Shown here: piece after piece, positions 48,658-59,007 of the stretch
Layout of the letters: the number at the start of each line of letters is the position of its first letter
Position numbering within the stretch: the stretch's first letter is position 1
Source: Deltaproteobacteria bacterium
Lineage (GTDB): Bacteria; Myxococcota_A; UBA796; UBA2385
NCBI GenBank assembly: GCA_016792625.1
Contig: JAEUKK010000144.1
Span: forward strand, 61,697 to 125,696
Direction: 5' to 3'
DNA: 64,000 bases
Translations under genes and position numbers: made by a program
The notes under the pieces: generated by a model
What the model saw: only the letters and a program-made list of their open reading frames with translations
What the model was told of the DNA's origin: nothing
Database searches by the model: none

Positions 48658-50181
48658 TCAGCCCAGGCTGACCGCGGCGGTGTCGAGCGCGCGCAGCTGG
48701 CGCGCGAAGCGGGCGGTCGAGCCGGGCCAGAGGGTCGTGTTGCGACCGTCGGCGGCGATGTACCAGGCGCCGCAGCCGCCGGCCCAGACCGTCGTGCTGA
48801 GGCGCCGCTGCAGGTCGTCGTTCTCGGCCTTCTGCGCCTCGGCCTTCACCTCGATCCACCGGTGGCGCTGCAGGTGGCGCAGCGCGTCGAGGATGAGCTG
48901 CAGCTGGGCCTCGATCATCAGGACCATGCTGCTGTGGCCGAGGCCCGTGTTCGGCCCGACCACCAAGAAGAGGTTCGGGAAGCCGTGGACCAGCGTCCCG
49001 TGCCAGGCCTCAGGTCCGCGGGCCCAGGCCGCGGCGAGAGTCTGTCCACCGCGGCCGACCACCGAGAAGCCGGGCACCGCGTTGGCGGCGACGAAACCCG
49101 TCGCACAGATGAGCACGTCAAGCGGGCGCCGCTCCTCGGGGCCCTCGGCGCCGTCAGCCCCCGCCGAGACCACCGCGCCGCGCTCCACCCGCAGCACTTT
49201 TCGGTCGACCAAGCGCAGGTTCGGCCGCTGCAAGGCCGGGTACCAGTCGTTGCTCAGCAGCACGCGCTTGCAGCCGAAGGTGAAGGGTGGCCGCAGCTTT
49301 TCGCGCAGGGCCGGGTCGGGCACGCTGGCCCGCAGGTGGGCTTCGGCGAAGCGCTGGGCCACCCGCATCAGCCGCGGCTCGTGCACAAAGCCGATCACCC
49401 GCAGCTCAGCGGCGGCCCAGCGGGCTTGGCGCTCGGCGTGCATCAGCGCAGGCACCGCGGCCCGCAGGCGGTTGAGCAGGGGTGAGCGGGGGCCGTCGCG
49501 GCGGCGCAAGATCCAGGGCGGGGTGCGCTGGTAGAGGCTCAGCTCGGCGACCTGATCGATGATCGCCGGCACCACCTGGATGGCGCTGGCGCCCGTCCCG
49601 ATGACCCCGACCCGCTTGCCGCGCAGGTCGACTTGGTGGTCCCAGCGGGCGGTGTGGAAGCAGGGCCCGCCAAAGTCGGCCAGCCCGTCAATCTGGGGCA
49701 TGGCCGGCTGCGAGAGCCCGCCCGCGGCGGCGATGAGCGCGCGGGCCCAGCGGCGCCGGCCGTCGTCGGTGTCGACGACCCAGAGGGCGCGCTCCTCGTC
49801 CCAGGCGCAGGCGAGGGCGCGGGTGGACAGGCGCAGGTGGGGGCGCAGGCCGCCCCGGGTGGCCAGCTCTTCAAGGTAGAGGCGGATCTCCTCTTGGCGG
49901 GCGTAGGTGTGGCTCCAATCCGGCTTTTGGGCGAAGGAGAAGCTGTAGAGGCTGCTCGGCACGTCGCAGGCCGCGCCCGGGTAGGTGTTGACCCGCCAGG
50001 TGCCGCCGACCCCGGCTTCGGCCTCGACCACGATGAAGTCACGCACGCCGGCCTGGATGAGGCGCAGGCCCATGCCCAGGCCGCCGAAGCCCGCGCCGAT
50101 GATCAGCGCGCTGAGCGGGCGGAGCGGGTCTTCGCCAGCCTGCGGGTCCAGCGGCGCAGCAGGGGCGGATGGCGTGGTCAT
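48658..50181 (-). CDS. Baeyer-Villiger-type flavin monooxygenase
   Basis: A 507-residue class B flavoprotein. FAD-binding GAGFGGLGMG lies near the N-terminus, then VGGTWRVNTYPGAACDVPSS, the BVMO fingerprint FGGPCFHTARWD (FxGxxxHxxxWD), the NADPH-binding GVIGTGASAIQ, and ICATGF. These match type I Baeyer-Villiger monooxygenases, which insert oxygen next to a carbonyl using NADPH and O2. Substrate range cannot be read from sequence. ATG 50181 begins the first Rossmann fold after a short Ala/Pro leader. A 74-bp gap separates it from the CobW gene upstream. Confidence 0.93.
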   Translation of the reverse strand: MTTPSAPAAPLDPQAGEDPLRPLSALIIGAGFGGLGMGLRLIQAGVRDFIVVEAEAGVGGTWRVNTYPGAACDVPSSLYSFSFAQKPDWSHTYARQEEIRLYLEELATRGGLRPHLRLSTRALACAWDEERALWVVDTDDGRRRWARALIAAAGGLSQPAMPQIDGLADFGGPCFHTARWDHQVDLRGKRVGVIGTGASAIQVVPAIIDQVAELSLYQRTPPWILRRRDGPRSPLLNRLRAAVPALMHAERQARWAAAELRVIGFVHEPRLMRVAQRFAEAHLRASVPDPALREKLRPPFTFGCKRVLLSNDWYPALQRPNLRLVDRKVLRVERGAVVSAGADGAEGPEERRPLDVLICATGFVAANAVPGFSVVGRGGQTLAAAWARGPEAWHGTLVHGFPNLFLVVGPNTGLGHSSMVLMIEAQLQLILDALRHLQRHRWIEVKAEAQKAENDDLQRRLSTTVWAGGCGAWYIAADGRNTTLWPGSTARFARQLRALDTAAVSLG

Positions 50182-50255
50182 GCGGTCTCCCGCGGCCGGG
50201 CTAACCGCCGCTGCGGGCCGTCGTTCGCGCGGCCGCCCGCCCCGAGGCGGCGCCC

Positions 50256-51521
<1,266 letters not shown>

Positions 51522-51528
51522 GCAGACC

Positions 51529-51556
51529 TCGGTCGCCGGAGGGTACCGGCGACCGA
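51529..51556 (-). promoter_or_regulatory. Leader hairpin of the CobW-family gene
   Basis: Perfect 11-bp inverted repeat TCGGTCGCCGG/CCGGCGACCGA with a 6-base loop, ending 7 bp before the ATG. Its 3' arm on the mRNA overlaps the likely Shine-Dalgarno GAGG, so folding could limit translation. Confidence 0.6.
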
Positions 51557-51557
51557 G

Positions 51558-51585
51558 ATGCTAATGCGACGATGTCGCAAGTCAA
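51558..51585 (-). promoter_or_regulatory. Promoter of the CobW-family gene with internal operator
   Basis: The minus strand reads TTGACT (51585-51580), 16 bp, then TAGCAT (51563-51558). The spacer is filled by the perfect palindrome TGCGACatcGTCGCA (51579-51565). A repressor bound there would block RNA polymerase. Given the gene, a Fur-family zinc regulator is the first candidate, but the motif is not a textbook Zur box. The -35 overlaps the stop codon of the upstream gene. Confidence 0.6.
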
Positions 51586-52298
51586 GCTGAGTCGTATCTG
51601 AACACCGCGGGGCCCTCGGGGCCGAGCACCGCCCCGCTGCGCTGGCCCACCCAGCTCCCCAGCCAGAGCAGGGCGCCGCCGGGCTGCGCCTCGAGGCCGA
51701 GGTGGTGGCTGTGGCCCATCACCACGAGCTCCACCGGGCCGAGCTGGGCGCGGCCCCACTGGCGCTGGGCCTCGACGAGGCCCGCGTCCACCCGCCGCGG
51801 GTCGGCCCCCGGCGCGCCGGCGAGGGCGTCGAGGGCCCGCTGCCCGCGGATCGGCCCCAGCGCGTCGATCAGCGCGGCGAAGGACCGACCCTGCACCACC
51901 CGCCGGGTCAGGCGGTAGCCCCGGCGCCGGTCGGCCTCATCGCCGTGCACCAAAAGAGCGCGACGGCCACCGACCTCGACGAGGTGGCGCTCGGCCACGC
52001 AGAGCTGGGGGAGCTTGGGCCACCGCAGCCCAAAGTCGTGGTTGCCCGGGCAGACGAGCAGGGGTCGGCTGCCTACCGCGTCGAGGATGGCCTGCAGCAC
52101 GTCATCTGCGGGGCTCGGGCCCCGCCAGGTCCAGCCGGCGTGCAGCAGGTCGCCGAGCAGGGCCACCCCCGGCGCTGTGTGGGCGGCGATCATGGCGCAG
52201 AGCGCGGCGAGGCCGGGGTCGGCGGGCCCGCGCAGGTGGGCGTCGCTGAGCAGCAGCAGGCCGTCGAGGCGCGTCGGCGCGGCGGCGGGGCTCGGCAT
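51582..52298 (-). CDS. LpxH-like metallophosphoesterase
   Basis: A 238-residue calcineurin-like phosphoesterase. Metal motifs are LLSDAHLRG (DxH), LLGDLLHAG (GD), CPGNHDFG (GNHD), LVHGDEADRR and VVMGHSHHLG (GHxH), in the order and spacing of UDP-2,3-diacylglucosamine hydrolase (LpxH), the lipid A enzyme. Closeness to LpxH rather than another small phosphoesterase is suggested by size and the GDEADRRRGYR segment. It starts 8 bp after the AgmX-tail gene, so it continues that operon. Confidence 0.87.
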   Translation of the reverse strand: MPSPAAAPTRLDGLLLLSDAHLRGPADPGLAALCAMIAAHTAPGVALLGDLLHAGWTWRGPSPADDVLQAILDAVGSRPLLVCPGNHDFGLRWPKLPQLCVAERHLVEVGGRRALLVHGDEADRRRGYRLTRRVVQGRSFAALIDALGPIRGQRALDALAGAPGADPRRVDAGLVEAQRQWGRAQLGPVELVVMGHSHHLGLEAQPGGALLWLGSWVGQRSGAVLGPEGPAVFRYDSA

Positions 52299-52306
52299 GG
52301 CGCTTC

Positions 52307-52879
52307 TCAGGGCCGCCGCTTCAGCGGGCCGACCACGTAGAGCGGCAGGCGCACCTGGCGGTCGCCGATCGGGCGGGGCCAGGGCTCGACCGCGGCCGCG
52401 GCGCCCAAGCAGGCGGCGGCCGCGGCGGGCAGGGTGACGCCCTCTACCTGTGGACCCTCGAGGCGGGCGTCGATGGGGCCCGCCGGCGGCAGGTGGACCA
52501 CCAGGGACAGCGCGCCCTCCAGCGCCCCGAGGCCCTGGGCGTGGCGCGAGAGGCAGGCCTCGGCCGCCCGGGTGCTCGCCCCGGCCGCGCTGGCCACGCG
52601 GGCGTCGTCCCAGGGCGGCGCGGGCAGCGGCGCGTCGGCGGGCACGGGCAGGGGCAGGGCGGGCAGGGCCGGGGGCACGGCGTCGCGCTTCTGCTTCATC
52701 GTCAGGCTCAGCATCAGGGCCACCGCCGAGAGCGCGACCATGCCCAGCGCGAAGCGGCGCTGGCGGGCCAGCGCGTGCGGATCGGGCGCGGGGATCACCG
52801 GCGGCGGGCGCCGGGGCGGGCTGCCGAGGTGGGGGCGGAGCGCGGGCCCTGCGGGATCGGCGCTAGGCGGCCTGCTCAT
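52307..52879 (-). CDS. Single-pass membrane protein with AgmX-like tail domain
   Basis: A 190-residue protein: Pro-rich cytoplasmic N-terminus (about 1-42), one membrane helix (FALGMVALSAVALMLSLTM), Pro/Ala-rich periplasmic linker, and a C-terminal ~90-residue domain. This domain, with EACLSRHAQGLGALEGALSL, ...VEGVTLPAAAAACLG and a closing VRLPLYV strand, follows the pattern of the AgmX/PglI tail (paired cysteines, final beta strand). The family call is tentative. ATG 52879 overlaps the stop of the SPASM radical SAM gene (ATGA). Confidence 0.7.
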   Translation of the reverse strand: MSRPPSADPAGPALRPHLGSPPRRPPPVIPAPDPHALARQRRFALGMVALSAVALMLSLTMKQKRDAVPPALPALPLPVPADAPLPAPPWDDARVASAAGASTRAAEACLSRHAQGLGALEGALSLVVHLPPAGPIDARLEGPQVEGVTLPAAAAACLGAAAAVEPWPRPIGDRQVRLPLYVVGPLKRRP

Positions 52880-53892
52880 GCGGAGTCGTCCCGGGCGAAG
52901 TTGCAATTGAGCAGGTTGCAGTGGCGGTCACAGCGGCTGACCTCCCACCGCCGGCGCAGGGCCTCGGGGCGGTCCCATTGGGCGTGCAGGGGCAGGACCT
53001 CGTGCAGGTGGCCGATCGGCTCCAAGAAGTAGCAGAGGCGCAGGCGGCCCTGCGGGTCGACCGACAGATCGCTATGGCCGGCGCGGCAGCTCTGGCCATT
53101 GTCTTGGTCGGGCGCGCGGAAGTGCTGCTTCATGGCCTGCAGCTGGGCAGCGGCGTTGAGCACGGGGCCGCCGCGCAGGCGCTCGACGGTCAGGCGGTCG
53201 AGGGCGGCCTCGAGGCGGGCGCGGGCGGCCTCGTCCCGCGGGAAGAAGGGGCTGCGCTGCCACCAGGTGGGGTCATAGGGGGCCGGGCCGAAGTTCTGGT
53301 ACAGCGGCTGTACGACGAGCTGCAGGTCATTGTCGCGCACGAGCTGCAGCAGAGCGGGCACCTCGGCGGCGTTGCCCGCGTGCAGCACCGAGGCGAGCAC
53401 CACCCGCGGCTGGCCCTGCGCCCGCAGCAGATCGACGGCTGCGAGGGCTTTCTCGAAGCTGCCCACCCGCCCGCGGCTGTGGTCGACGGTCGCGGCGGTG
53501 GCCCCATCGAGGCTGACATAAGCGACGCTGACCCCCGCCTCGGCGATGGCGGCGGCGCGGGCGGCGGTCATCAGCCAGCCGTTGGTGTTGAAGCTGACCT
53601 CAAAACCGCGGCGGACCGCCCGGGTCATGAGCTGCTCGAGGTCCTTGCGCAGCAGGGGCTCGCCGCCCACGAGGTTGAGGCCGGCCGGCGCGCACCAAGC
53701 CCCGAGGCGGTCGATCGCGTCGAGCCAGAAGGCCGTCGGCAGATCTTCGGCCTTGTTCTTCCAGATGTCGCAGTGCAGGCAGGGCAAGAAGCAGCGGTCG
53801 GTGACCGAGAGGTGCACCTGGGTCGGCCGGCCCGGCGCCCGGCGCAGGCGCAGGTGGTCGAGCACGCGGTCGAGGGCGGGGGCGGCGCTCAT
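52876..53892 (-). CDS. Radical SAM/SPASM protein (type A of pair 1)
   Basis: A 338-residue radical SAM enzyme: CFLPCLHCDIW (CxxxCxxC), GGEPLLRKDLE, SFNTNGWLM and VSLDGATA core motifs. A C-terminal auxiliary cluster region of SPASM type follows (SCRAGHSDLSVDPQGRLRLCYF, RCDRHCNLLNCNF). SPASM enzymes mature peptides or proteins or modify sugars and cofactors; no precursor peptide gene was found nearby. Its ATG overlaps the stop of the type B partner upstream (ATGA), so the pair is co-translated. Confidence 0.9.
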   Translation of the reverse strand: MSAAPALDRVLDHLRLRRAPGRPTQVHLSVTDRCFLPCLHCDIWKNKAEDLPTAFWLDAIDRLGAWCAPAGLNLVGGEPLLRKDLEQLMTRAVRRGFEVSFNTNGWLMTAARAAAIAEAGVSVAYVSLDGATAATVDHSRGRVGSFEKALAAVDLLRAQGQPRVVLASVLHAGNAAEVPALLQLVRDNDLQLVVQPLYQNFGPAPYDPTWWQRSPFFPRDEAARARLEAALDRLTVERLRGGPVLNAAAQLQAMKQHFRAPDQDNGQSCRAGHSDLSVDPQGRLRLCYFLEPIGHLHEVLPLHAQWDRPEALRRRWEVSRCDRHCNLLNCNFARDDSA

Positions 53893-55046
53893 CGGCCCAC
53901 CGCCCGCAGCGCGGCGTCGAAGGTGGCCTCAGCGGCGATGTCTTCGGCGCGCAGCTCGGTGTGGTTCAGGCTGCGGGGGATAAAACAGCTCTGGCAGAGC
54001 GGCAGGCCGGCGTAGTCCCCGGCGGCGACCCGGGCCCGGCGCTCGCGCTGACCCGGCCCCCACCACTGGGCCGAGAAGGGGCCGGCCCGCAGGTCACCCA
54101 CCTGGTTCTCGAGCAGGTTGTCGCGGGTGCAGCTGGTCAGCTCGCCCCGCCAAGACACGACCGGGCTCTTCCAAAATCCCGAGCAGGGCCGCAGGTTCTC
54201 GGCGACCACCCGCTCACCCGCCGCCGCCGCGGGCGGCAGGCTGAGGCCCAGGCGCTGCACCTCGGCGCGGAACAGGGCGTTGTGGCGCTCCTGCTCGGCG
54301 GCGGTGGCGCAGTCCTTCTGGCGGAAAAAGAGCACGAGATCATCGCCCGGGGGCACGTGGCCCGCGGCCAGCCGGGCCGGCGCGCCCAGCGCCCGCGCGA
54401 GGCCCATCCACCGGGCGACGAAAGGGTCAACGTCCTGCACGTTGTTTTCGCCGACGATGAACTGCAAGACGGGCCGCGGCCAGGGCGCGCCCCGGGCCGA
54501 CCGCGCGCGCAGGAAGCCCTCGACCTGGGCGTCGACCTGGGCCATGCGGTCGATGCCCTTGACCTTCTTGTAGGTCTCGACCGTGGCCGCGTCGAGCGAG
54601 AGGTGCCAGACCTGGGGCAGGGCCGCGGCGTTGAGCGCGGCGGCGGCGCGGGCGGCCGTGAGGTGGGTGGCGTTGGTGTGCACCTCGACCTTGCCGAAGG
54701 TGCCGTGCCAGGTCGCCGCGCGCAGGCCCGCCCGCCACAGCTCGGTGAAGTGGGGGTGCAGCAGCGGCTCACCCAGCCAGAACAGGATGAGCGCGTCGAA
54801 GCGCGCGCCGGTGGCCACCAGATCATCGAGCAGCGCGTCAAAGAGCGCAGGGTCGAGGTAGCCGGTCTCGGCGTGGTGGGCGTGGCCCTGCTCGGCCACG
54901 CTGCAGTGCACGCAGCGCAGGCTGCAGCGGTTGGTCAGCTCGACCACGAGGTAGCTGCCGGGCAGGGCGGGCGGCGCCTGACCGCAGCCGCGCGGGCCCG
55001 CAAGGGCGGAGGAGGGCGCGGTCTGGGCGGTCGGCGCGGCGTTCAT
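53889..55046 (-). CDS. Radical SAM/SPASM protein (type B of pair 1)
   Basis: A 385-residue radical SAM enzyme with CSLRCVHC, then LFWLGEPLLHPHFTELW (LGEPxxHP rather than GGEP), VHTNATHL and LSLDAATVETYKKVKG. The C-terminal SPASM-like region has LRPCSGFWKSPVVSWRGELT, SCTRDN and LPLCQSCFIPRS. The KKVKG-D-R and LGEP features are shared with the gene at 58980, so the two are paralogues. First gene of the minus-strand operon; 94 bp separate it from the divergent FG-GAP lipoprotein. Confidence 0.9.
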   Translation of the reverse strand: MNAAPTAQTAPSSALAGPRGCGQAPPALPGSYLVVELTNRCSLRCVHCSVAEQGHAHHAETGYLDPALFDALLDDLVATGARFDALILFWLGEPLLHPHFTELWRAGLRAATWHGTFGKVEVHTNATHLTAARAAAALNAAALPQVWHLSLDAATVETYKKVKGIDRMAQVDAQVEGFLRARSARGAPWPRPVLQFIVGENNVQDVDPFVARWMGLARALGAPARLAAGHVPPGDDLVLFFRQKDCATAAEQERHNALFRAEVQRLGLSLPPAAAAGERVVAENLRPCSGFWKSPVVSWRGELTSCTRDNLLENQVGDLRAGPFSAQWWGPGQRERRARVAAGDYAGLPLCQSCFIPRSLNHTELRAEDIAAEATFDAALRAVGR

Positions 55047-55140
55047 TGTGGTCCGCCTATCGCGGGTCGGTACGCGCGCCCTCGTGTATGGTCGCGCGGC
55101 GGGCGCTGGCCTGCCCCCCTCTCTCGCTCTGGGTGTCCTG

Positions 55141-56523
55141 ATGCGCGCTGCCCTCTGCTCCCGCTGGTCTGTCCTGCTCCCCTTGGCCCTGGTGTGGGCC
55201 TGCGAGGCCGACAAAGCCGACCCGGCCGATGGCGACAGCGGCAGCGCAGACGGCGGGTCCGACGGCGACGGCGAAGAGGGGGGCGGCGACGTCGACGGCG
55301 CCGACAGCACCGACGGCACCACCGACGGCACGACCGACGGCGGCGCGGGCGACGGCGGCGACGATGGCCTGCCCCCGCCGCCACCCGTGGTCTTCGAGAG
55401 CTGGGGCACGCTGTCTTTGGCCAACCCGGTGGCGACGCTGGCCGCCACCGATCTTGACGGCGACGGCCGTGATGAGCTGCTCGTCGTCACCTACGACGGC
55501 CTGTTCATCGTCATCGCCCAGACCGAGGCCGCCCCGACCGGCGAGGTGGTCCGCACCCACCGGGTGGTCGACCTGGTCCGCGGCGCGATGGGCGAGGGCG
55601 GGATCGTGAACGGCGAGCCCAGCGTCTACGGCGTGCGGGTGGGCGGCAGCAATGACCGCAGCGCCACGGGCCCCGGCGTGCCCGTGCTGCTCGACGTGCA
55701 GGCCGAGGTGGGCGGCCCCGGCGACCCCGCGGCGACCAGCTCGCTGACCCTGCGCCTCGACGACGTGGCCAACGAGCTGCCGACCGTCACCCTGCTCAAC
55801 GACATCGAGCTGGGCATCTACGCCACCTGCAGCGCCCAGGTGGCCGACCTCGACGGGGATGGCCGCAACGAGATCGTGATCGAGGACAGCGCCGGCCTGC
55901 GCCTGTGGCGCTCGGCCAGCGCCGAGTGGGCGAGCCTCGCCGGCCCCTCGGTCAGCTCGGGCCGCACCGCCTACCTCTACGTGCACGCGCTGAACCTCGA
56001 CAGCACCGCTGGTCTCGACCTCTACGTCTTCAACGACGAGGGCCTGTCTTGGGCGGGCGCCCGCACGATCATCGACGCGGGTGATGGTTTTGGCGCGCCC
56101 GTCGCCCGCGGCGCGGGGATCACCGGCTACCACACCGCGTCCACCGGTGAGGATGGCGCGGCAGAGCTCGTCCTCGTCGATCTGAACACCGGGGTGTGGA
56201 GCGCGGGCGCGGGCCGCGCCGACCTCTCCAACGGGGTCAGCGCGGGCGGCAACCCGCTGGGCTACCTCTCGCTCATCGGCGAGCTGAACGGCCTGCCTGG
56301 GCTCGATCTGCTGCGCACCCCCTCGGCGGGCAACCCGACCGCCCACATCGGCGACGGGATGGGCGGCTTCCGCGAGGCCGAGCTCAGCCTCCCCGGCGAC
56401 TGGACGGGCGGGCTCCGCGGCGACTGGGACGGCGACGGCATCGACGATCTGGTCTACGCGGCCCCGCTGTCGGGCGGCGAGGGCAGCCAGCTCACCCTCT
56501 GGCGCAACGCCTCGGCGGACTGA
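55141..56523 (+). CDS. FG-GAP repeat lipoprotein with Asp-Gly tether
   Basis: A 460-residue lipoprotein: signal peptide with lipobox LVWAC (Cys21), Asp/Gly/Ser/Thr tether (about 25-80), then FG-GAP/VCBS-type repeats (ATDLDGDGRDELLVVTYDGL, VADLDGDGRNEIVIEDS, NLDSTAGLDLYVFND, DWDGDGIDDLVYA). The repeats form Ca-binding propeller blades, typical of surface adhesion proteins. ATG 55141 follows a poor ribosome site; the in-frame extension to 55048 is rejected because it destroys the signal peptide. Lies between two radical SAM pairs; convergent with thiD, 16 bp away. Confidence 0.88.
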   Translation: MRAALCSRWSVLLPLALVWACEADKADPADGDSGSADGGSDGDGEEGGGDVDGADSTDGTTDGTTDGGAGDGGDDGLPPPPPVVFESWGTLSLANPVATLAATDLDGDGRDELLVVTYDGLFIVIAQTEAAPTGEVVRTHRVVDLVRGAMGEGGIVNGEPSVYGVRVGGSNDRSATGPGVPVLLDVQAEVGGPGDPAATSSLTLRLDDVANELPTVTLLNDIELGIYATCSAQVADLDGDGRNEIVIEDSAGLRLWRSASAEWASLAGPSVSSGRTAYLYVHALNLDSTAGLDLYVFNDEGLSWAGARTIIDAGDGFGAPVARGAGITGYHTASTGEDGAAELVLVDLNTGVWSAGAGRADLSNGVSAGGNPLGYLSLIGELNGLPGLDLLRTPSAGNPTAHIGDGMGGFREAELSLPGDWTGGLRGDWDGDGIDDLVYAAPLSGGEGSQLTLWRNASAD

Positions 56524-56539
56524 AAAGGCGCGGCGGCGC

Positions 56540-57331
56540 TCAGGCCTCGCGGCCGCGGGCGAGCCCGTGCAGCAGGGGCCCGTGCCCCTGGCCCAAGCTG
56601 CCGGGCGCGGCCACCACGAGCTGGTCGGCCAGCCAAGCGACCGCGCCGGGCACAGCCTCTTCGAGGGCCTCCCCCCGGGCGAGGCGGGCGGTGATCGCGG
56701 CGGCCAGCGTGCAGCCGGTGCCGTGGGTGTTCCGCGTGCGCAGGCGGGGGTGGCGCATCTCGATGCGGCCGCCGCCGGGTAGGTAGAGAATATCGGTCAC
56801 CACGTTGTCTTCGCCGTGGCCGTCTTTGAGCAGCAGCGCGAGGCCGCGGGCCTCGGCCCAGGCCGCTGGGTCTGCGCCGCCGAGCAGGCGCGCCGCCTCA
56901 GGGCGGTTGGGCGTCAGCAGGGTGCTCAGGGGCAAAAGAGTGTCGAGCAGGGCGCCTTCGGCCTCTTCGTCGATGAGGCGGTGGCCCGAGGTGCTGATCA
57001 TCACCGGGTCGAGCACCAGCGGCAGGCCGCGCCCGGCCAGCACCCCGGCCACCGCCCGGGCGATCGGCGCGGTGGCGATCATGCCGATCTTGACCGCCTG
57101 GGGGCGAATGTCGTCGAGCACCGCCCGCGCCTGGTCGGCCACAAAAGCGGGCGGGACGAGCTGCACCCCGTGCACCCCGGTCGTGTCCTGCACGGTGAGC
57201 GCGGTGAGCGCCGCGCAGCCATAGACGCCGTGGCAGAGGAAGGTCTTGAGGTCAGCCTGGATCCCCGCGCCGCCCGAGGGGTCTGAGCCGGCGATGGTCA
57301 GGGCCGCGGCGGGCAGGGGGACCGGGCTCAT
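56540..57331 (-). CDS. thiD: Hydroxymethylpyrimidine/phosphomethylpyrimidine kinase
   Basis: A 263-residue ThiD of the ribokinase-like family, phosphorylating HMP and HMP-P for thiamine synthesis. Motifs are LTIAGSDPSGGAGIQADLKTF (given in part), ALTVQDTTGV, the DPVMISTSGHRL phosphate loop, LTPNRPEA, and the anion-hole/catalytic NTHGTGCTLAAAI. Length is normal. No other thi gene is in the window. ATG 57331 overlaps the stop of the lipoprotein gene upstream (ATGA), an unusual partner. Confidence 0.95.
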   Translation of the reverse strand: MSPVPLPAAALTIAGSDPSGGAGIQADLKTFLCHGVYGCAALTALTVQDTTGVHGVQLVPPAFVADQARAVLDDIRPQAVKIGMIATAPIARAVAGVLAGRGLPLVLDPVMISTSGHRLIDEEAEGALLDTLLPLSTLLTPNRPEAARLLGGADPAAWAEARGLALLLKDGHGEDNVVTDILYLPGGGRIEMRHPRLRTRNTHGTGCTLAAAITARLARGEALEEAVPGAVAWLADQLVVAAPGSLGQGHGPLLHGLARGREA

Positions 57332-57759
57332 TCGCAGGCCACGTCCACGCAGAGGTTGGTCTGCTGACCCGCCTCGACGACGACATCGACGCTGTTTTCG
57401 CAGTCGAAGGCGCCCTTGGCCGCGCTCAGCTGCAGCTGCCAGTTGCCCGCGCCGACCCGCTCAAAGAGCTTGCCCTCGATGTCGGTCTCGCCGAGCTGCG
57501 GGCTGCCGCCCACGTCGAGGTTCGTCAGGGTGTAGGCCACAAAAGCGACGAGCTGGGGGTCGTGCACATCGGCCGACTCGTCGGTGACCAAGCGCCCCTC
57601 GATGCGGCCGCTGCTCGGGTCGTCGTCATAGGCCACCAGCTCGAAGCTGTCGGCGTCGCTCATGGTGAAGCAGAAGGGCGGCTCGATCTTGGGCCCCTCG
57701 TCGTCACCTTTGCAGGCGGAGAGGGCGCAGAGCGCGAGCAAAGGGAGCAGGCGGGGCAC
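57328..57759 (-). CDS. Small lipoprotein, unknown
   Basis: A 143-residue lipoprotein from GTG 57759 (GGAG 7-8 bp upstream): signal peptide with lipobox CALSAC (Cys16), then a ~125-residue mature domain with beta pattern (SSGRIEGRLVTDESADVHDP, LFERVGAGNWQLQLSAAKG) and four cysteines (FCFT, DCENS, LCVDVACE). It resembles small carboxypeptidase-regulatory-type folds but no family is recognised. Co-translated with thiD. Confidence 0.75.
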   Translation of the reverse strand: MPRLLPLLALCALSACKGDDEGPKIEPPFCFTMSDADSFELVAYDDDPSSGRIEGRLVTDESADVHDPQLVAFVAYTLTNLDVGGSPQLGETDIEGKLFERVGAGNWQLQLSAAKGAFDCENSVDVVVEAGQQTNLCVDVACE

Positions 57760-57873
57760 GGCGGGCTCCGGCGGCCCGCGGGCGCGGCGGGCGAGGGGAG
57801 GGGGAGGGCGAGGCTACCACGCGGCCCCCGGCCCGCCGCCGGACGCGCGCCCTGGCTGCGTTAGGCGACGGCC

Positions 57874-59007
57874 ATGAACGCCGAGGACACGCCGCTGGCC
57901 GCCGACCCCGGCAGCCCCGCCTTCATCGCCGCCCGCCTCGCGCGCTGGCCGCGGTCGGGGCCGCAGGGCCCAGTCAGCCTCGAGCTGTACCCGACGCTCT
58001 CCTGCAACCTCGACTGCCTCTTCTGCGACACCACCGACCGCAAGCGGCCGCCGGTGGGTGAGCTCAGCGACCAGCGCCTGCTCGACCTCATTGACGAGGC
58101 TGCTGAGATTGGCGTGCAGCGCGTCTTTGTGCTCGGGGGTGGCGAGCCGCTGGCCCGGCGTGACCTCGCCCCGGCCCTGCTTCGCGCGGTCAAGGCCCGC
58201 GGCATGCAGGGCATCCTGACCACCAACGGCACCCTGCTCGGCCCCGCCTTGGCCCGCCAGCTCGTCGATGATGGGTGGGACGAGGTGCACCTCAGCCTCG
58301 ACGCCGCCGACCCCGAGACCCATGACCGGCTGCGCGGCCGACCCGGGGCCTTCCGCCAGACCGTGCGCAACGGCTGCCGGCTGGGGGCCTGGGCCCGGGC
58401 GGCGGGCGGGCGCACCCGGCTGGCCCTGCACTGCGTGATCACCAACCAGAACCTGCACAGCCTGTGCGGCCTCATCGATCTGGCCGTGGCGCTCGGCGCG
58501 CACCGCGTCGACTTTGACGCGCTCATCGCCTACACCGACGAGCAGCGCGCGCTTTCGCTGCGCGACGACCAGCGGGCGGCCCTGCCTGCGCTGGCCGCCG
58601 AGGCCCTGGCCTACGCCGACGCCGCGGGGGTGGTCACCACCCTGCACCACCTCTGCCGGCCGGGGGCGGCCGACCGGGGCCAGACCGCGGTGCCCATCCC
58701 GGTCGGTGCGGGCTTCGCGGGCGCGCCCTGCCTCAAGGCCTGGCACCACCTCGTCGTGCAGGCCGACGGCCGGCTGAGCCCCTGCTGCGTGCTCGCCGGG
58801 GCGGGCGGCAGCGTGGCCGAGCAGCCGCTCTGGCAGGCCTGGACGGGCGACCCCTTCCTTGAGGGCGCCCGGCGGGCCATGCTCGCCCAGGCCCCGCTGC
58901 CCCGCTGCCGTGAGTGCTCCTGGAATATTCTCGGCCACGAAGCGGCGATCCGAGAGGCATACACCAGCTTGGGGGCCCCGTGGGCGTCAACGTCAACCTT
59001 GAGCTGA
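57874..59007 (+). CDS. Radical SAM/SPASM protein (type A of pair 2)
   Basis: A 377-residue radical SAM enzyme: CNLDCLFC (CxxxCxxC), GGGEPLARRDLAPALL, LTTNGTLLG, LSLDAADPETHDRLRG. The C-terminal SPASM-type region is PCLKAWHHLVVQADGRLSPC, CVLAGAGG and LPRCRECSWN. The substrate is unknown. GTG/ATG choice: ATG 57874 gives a sensible start before the core; TTAGGCG (57860-57866) is a possible -10. The last 28 bp overlap the next gene, which is a paralogue of the type B enzyme at 53889. Confidence 0.9.
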   Translation: MNAEDTPLAADPGSPAFIAARLARWPRSGPQGPVSLELYPTLSCNLDCLFCDTTDRKRPPVGELSDQRLLDLIDEAAEIGVQRVFVLGGGEPLARRDLAPALLRAVKARGMQGILTTNGTLLGPALARQLVDDGWDEVHLSLDAADPETHDRLRGRPGAFRQTVRNGCRLGAWARAAGGRTRLALHCVITNQNLHSLCGLIDLAVALGAHRVDFDALIAYTDEQRALSLRDDQRAALPALAAEALAYADAAGVVTTLHHLCRPGAADRGQTAVPIPVGAGFAGAPCLKAWHHLVVQADGRLSPCCVLAGAGGSVAEQPLWQAWTGDPFLEGARRAMLAQAPLPRCRECSWNILGHEAAIREAYTSLGAPWASTSTLS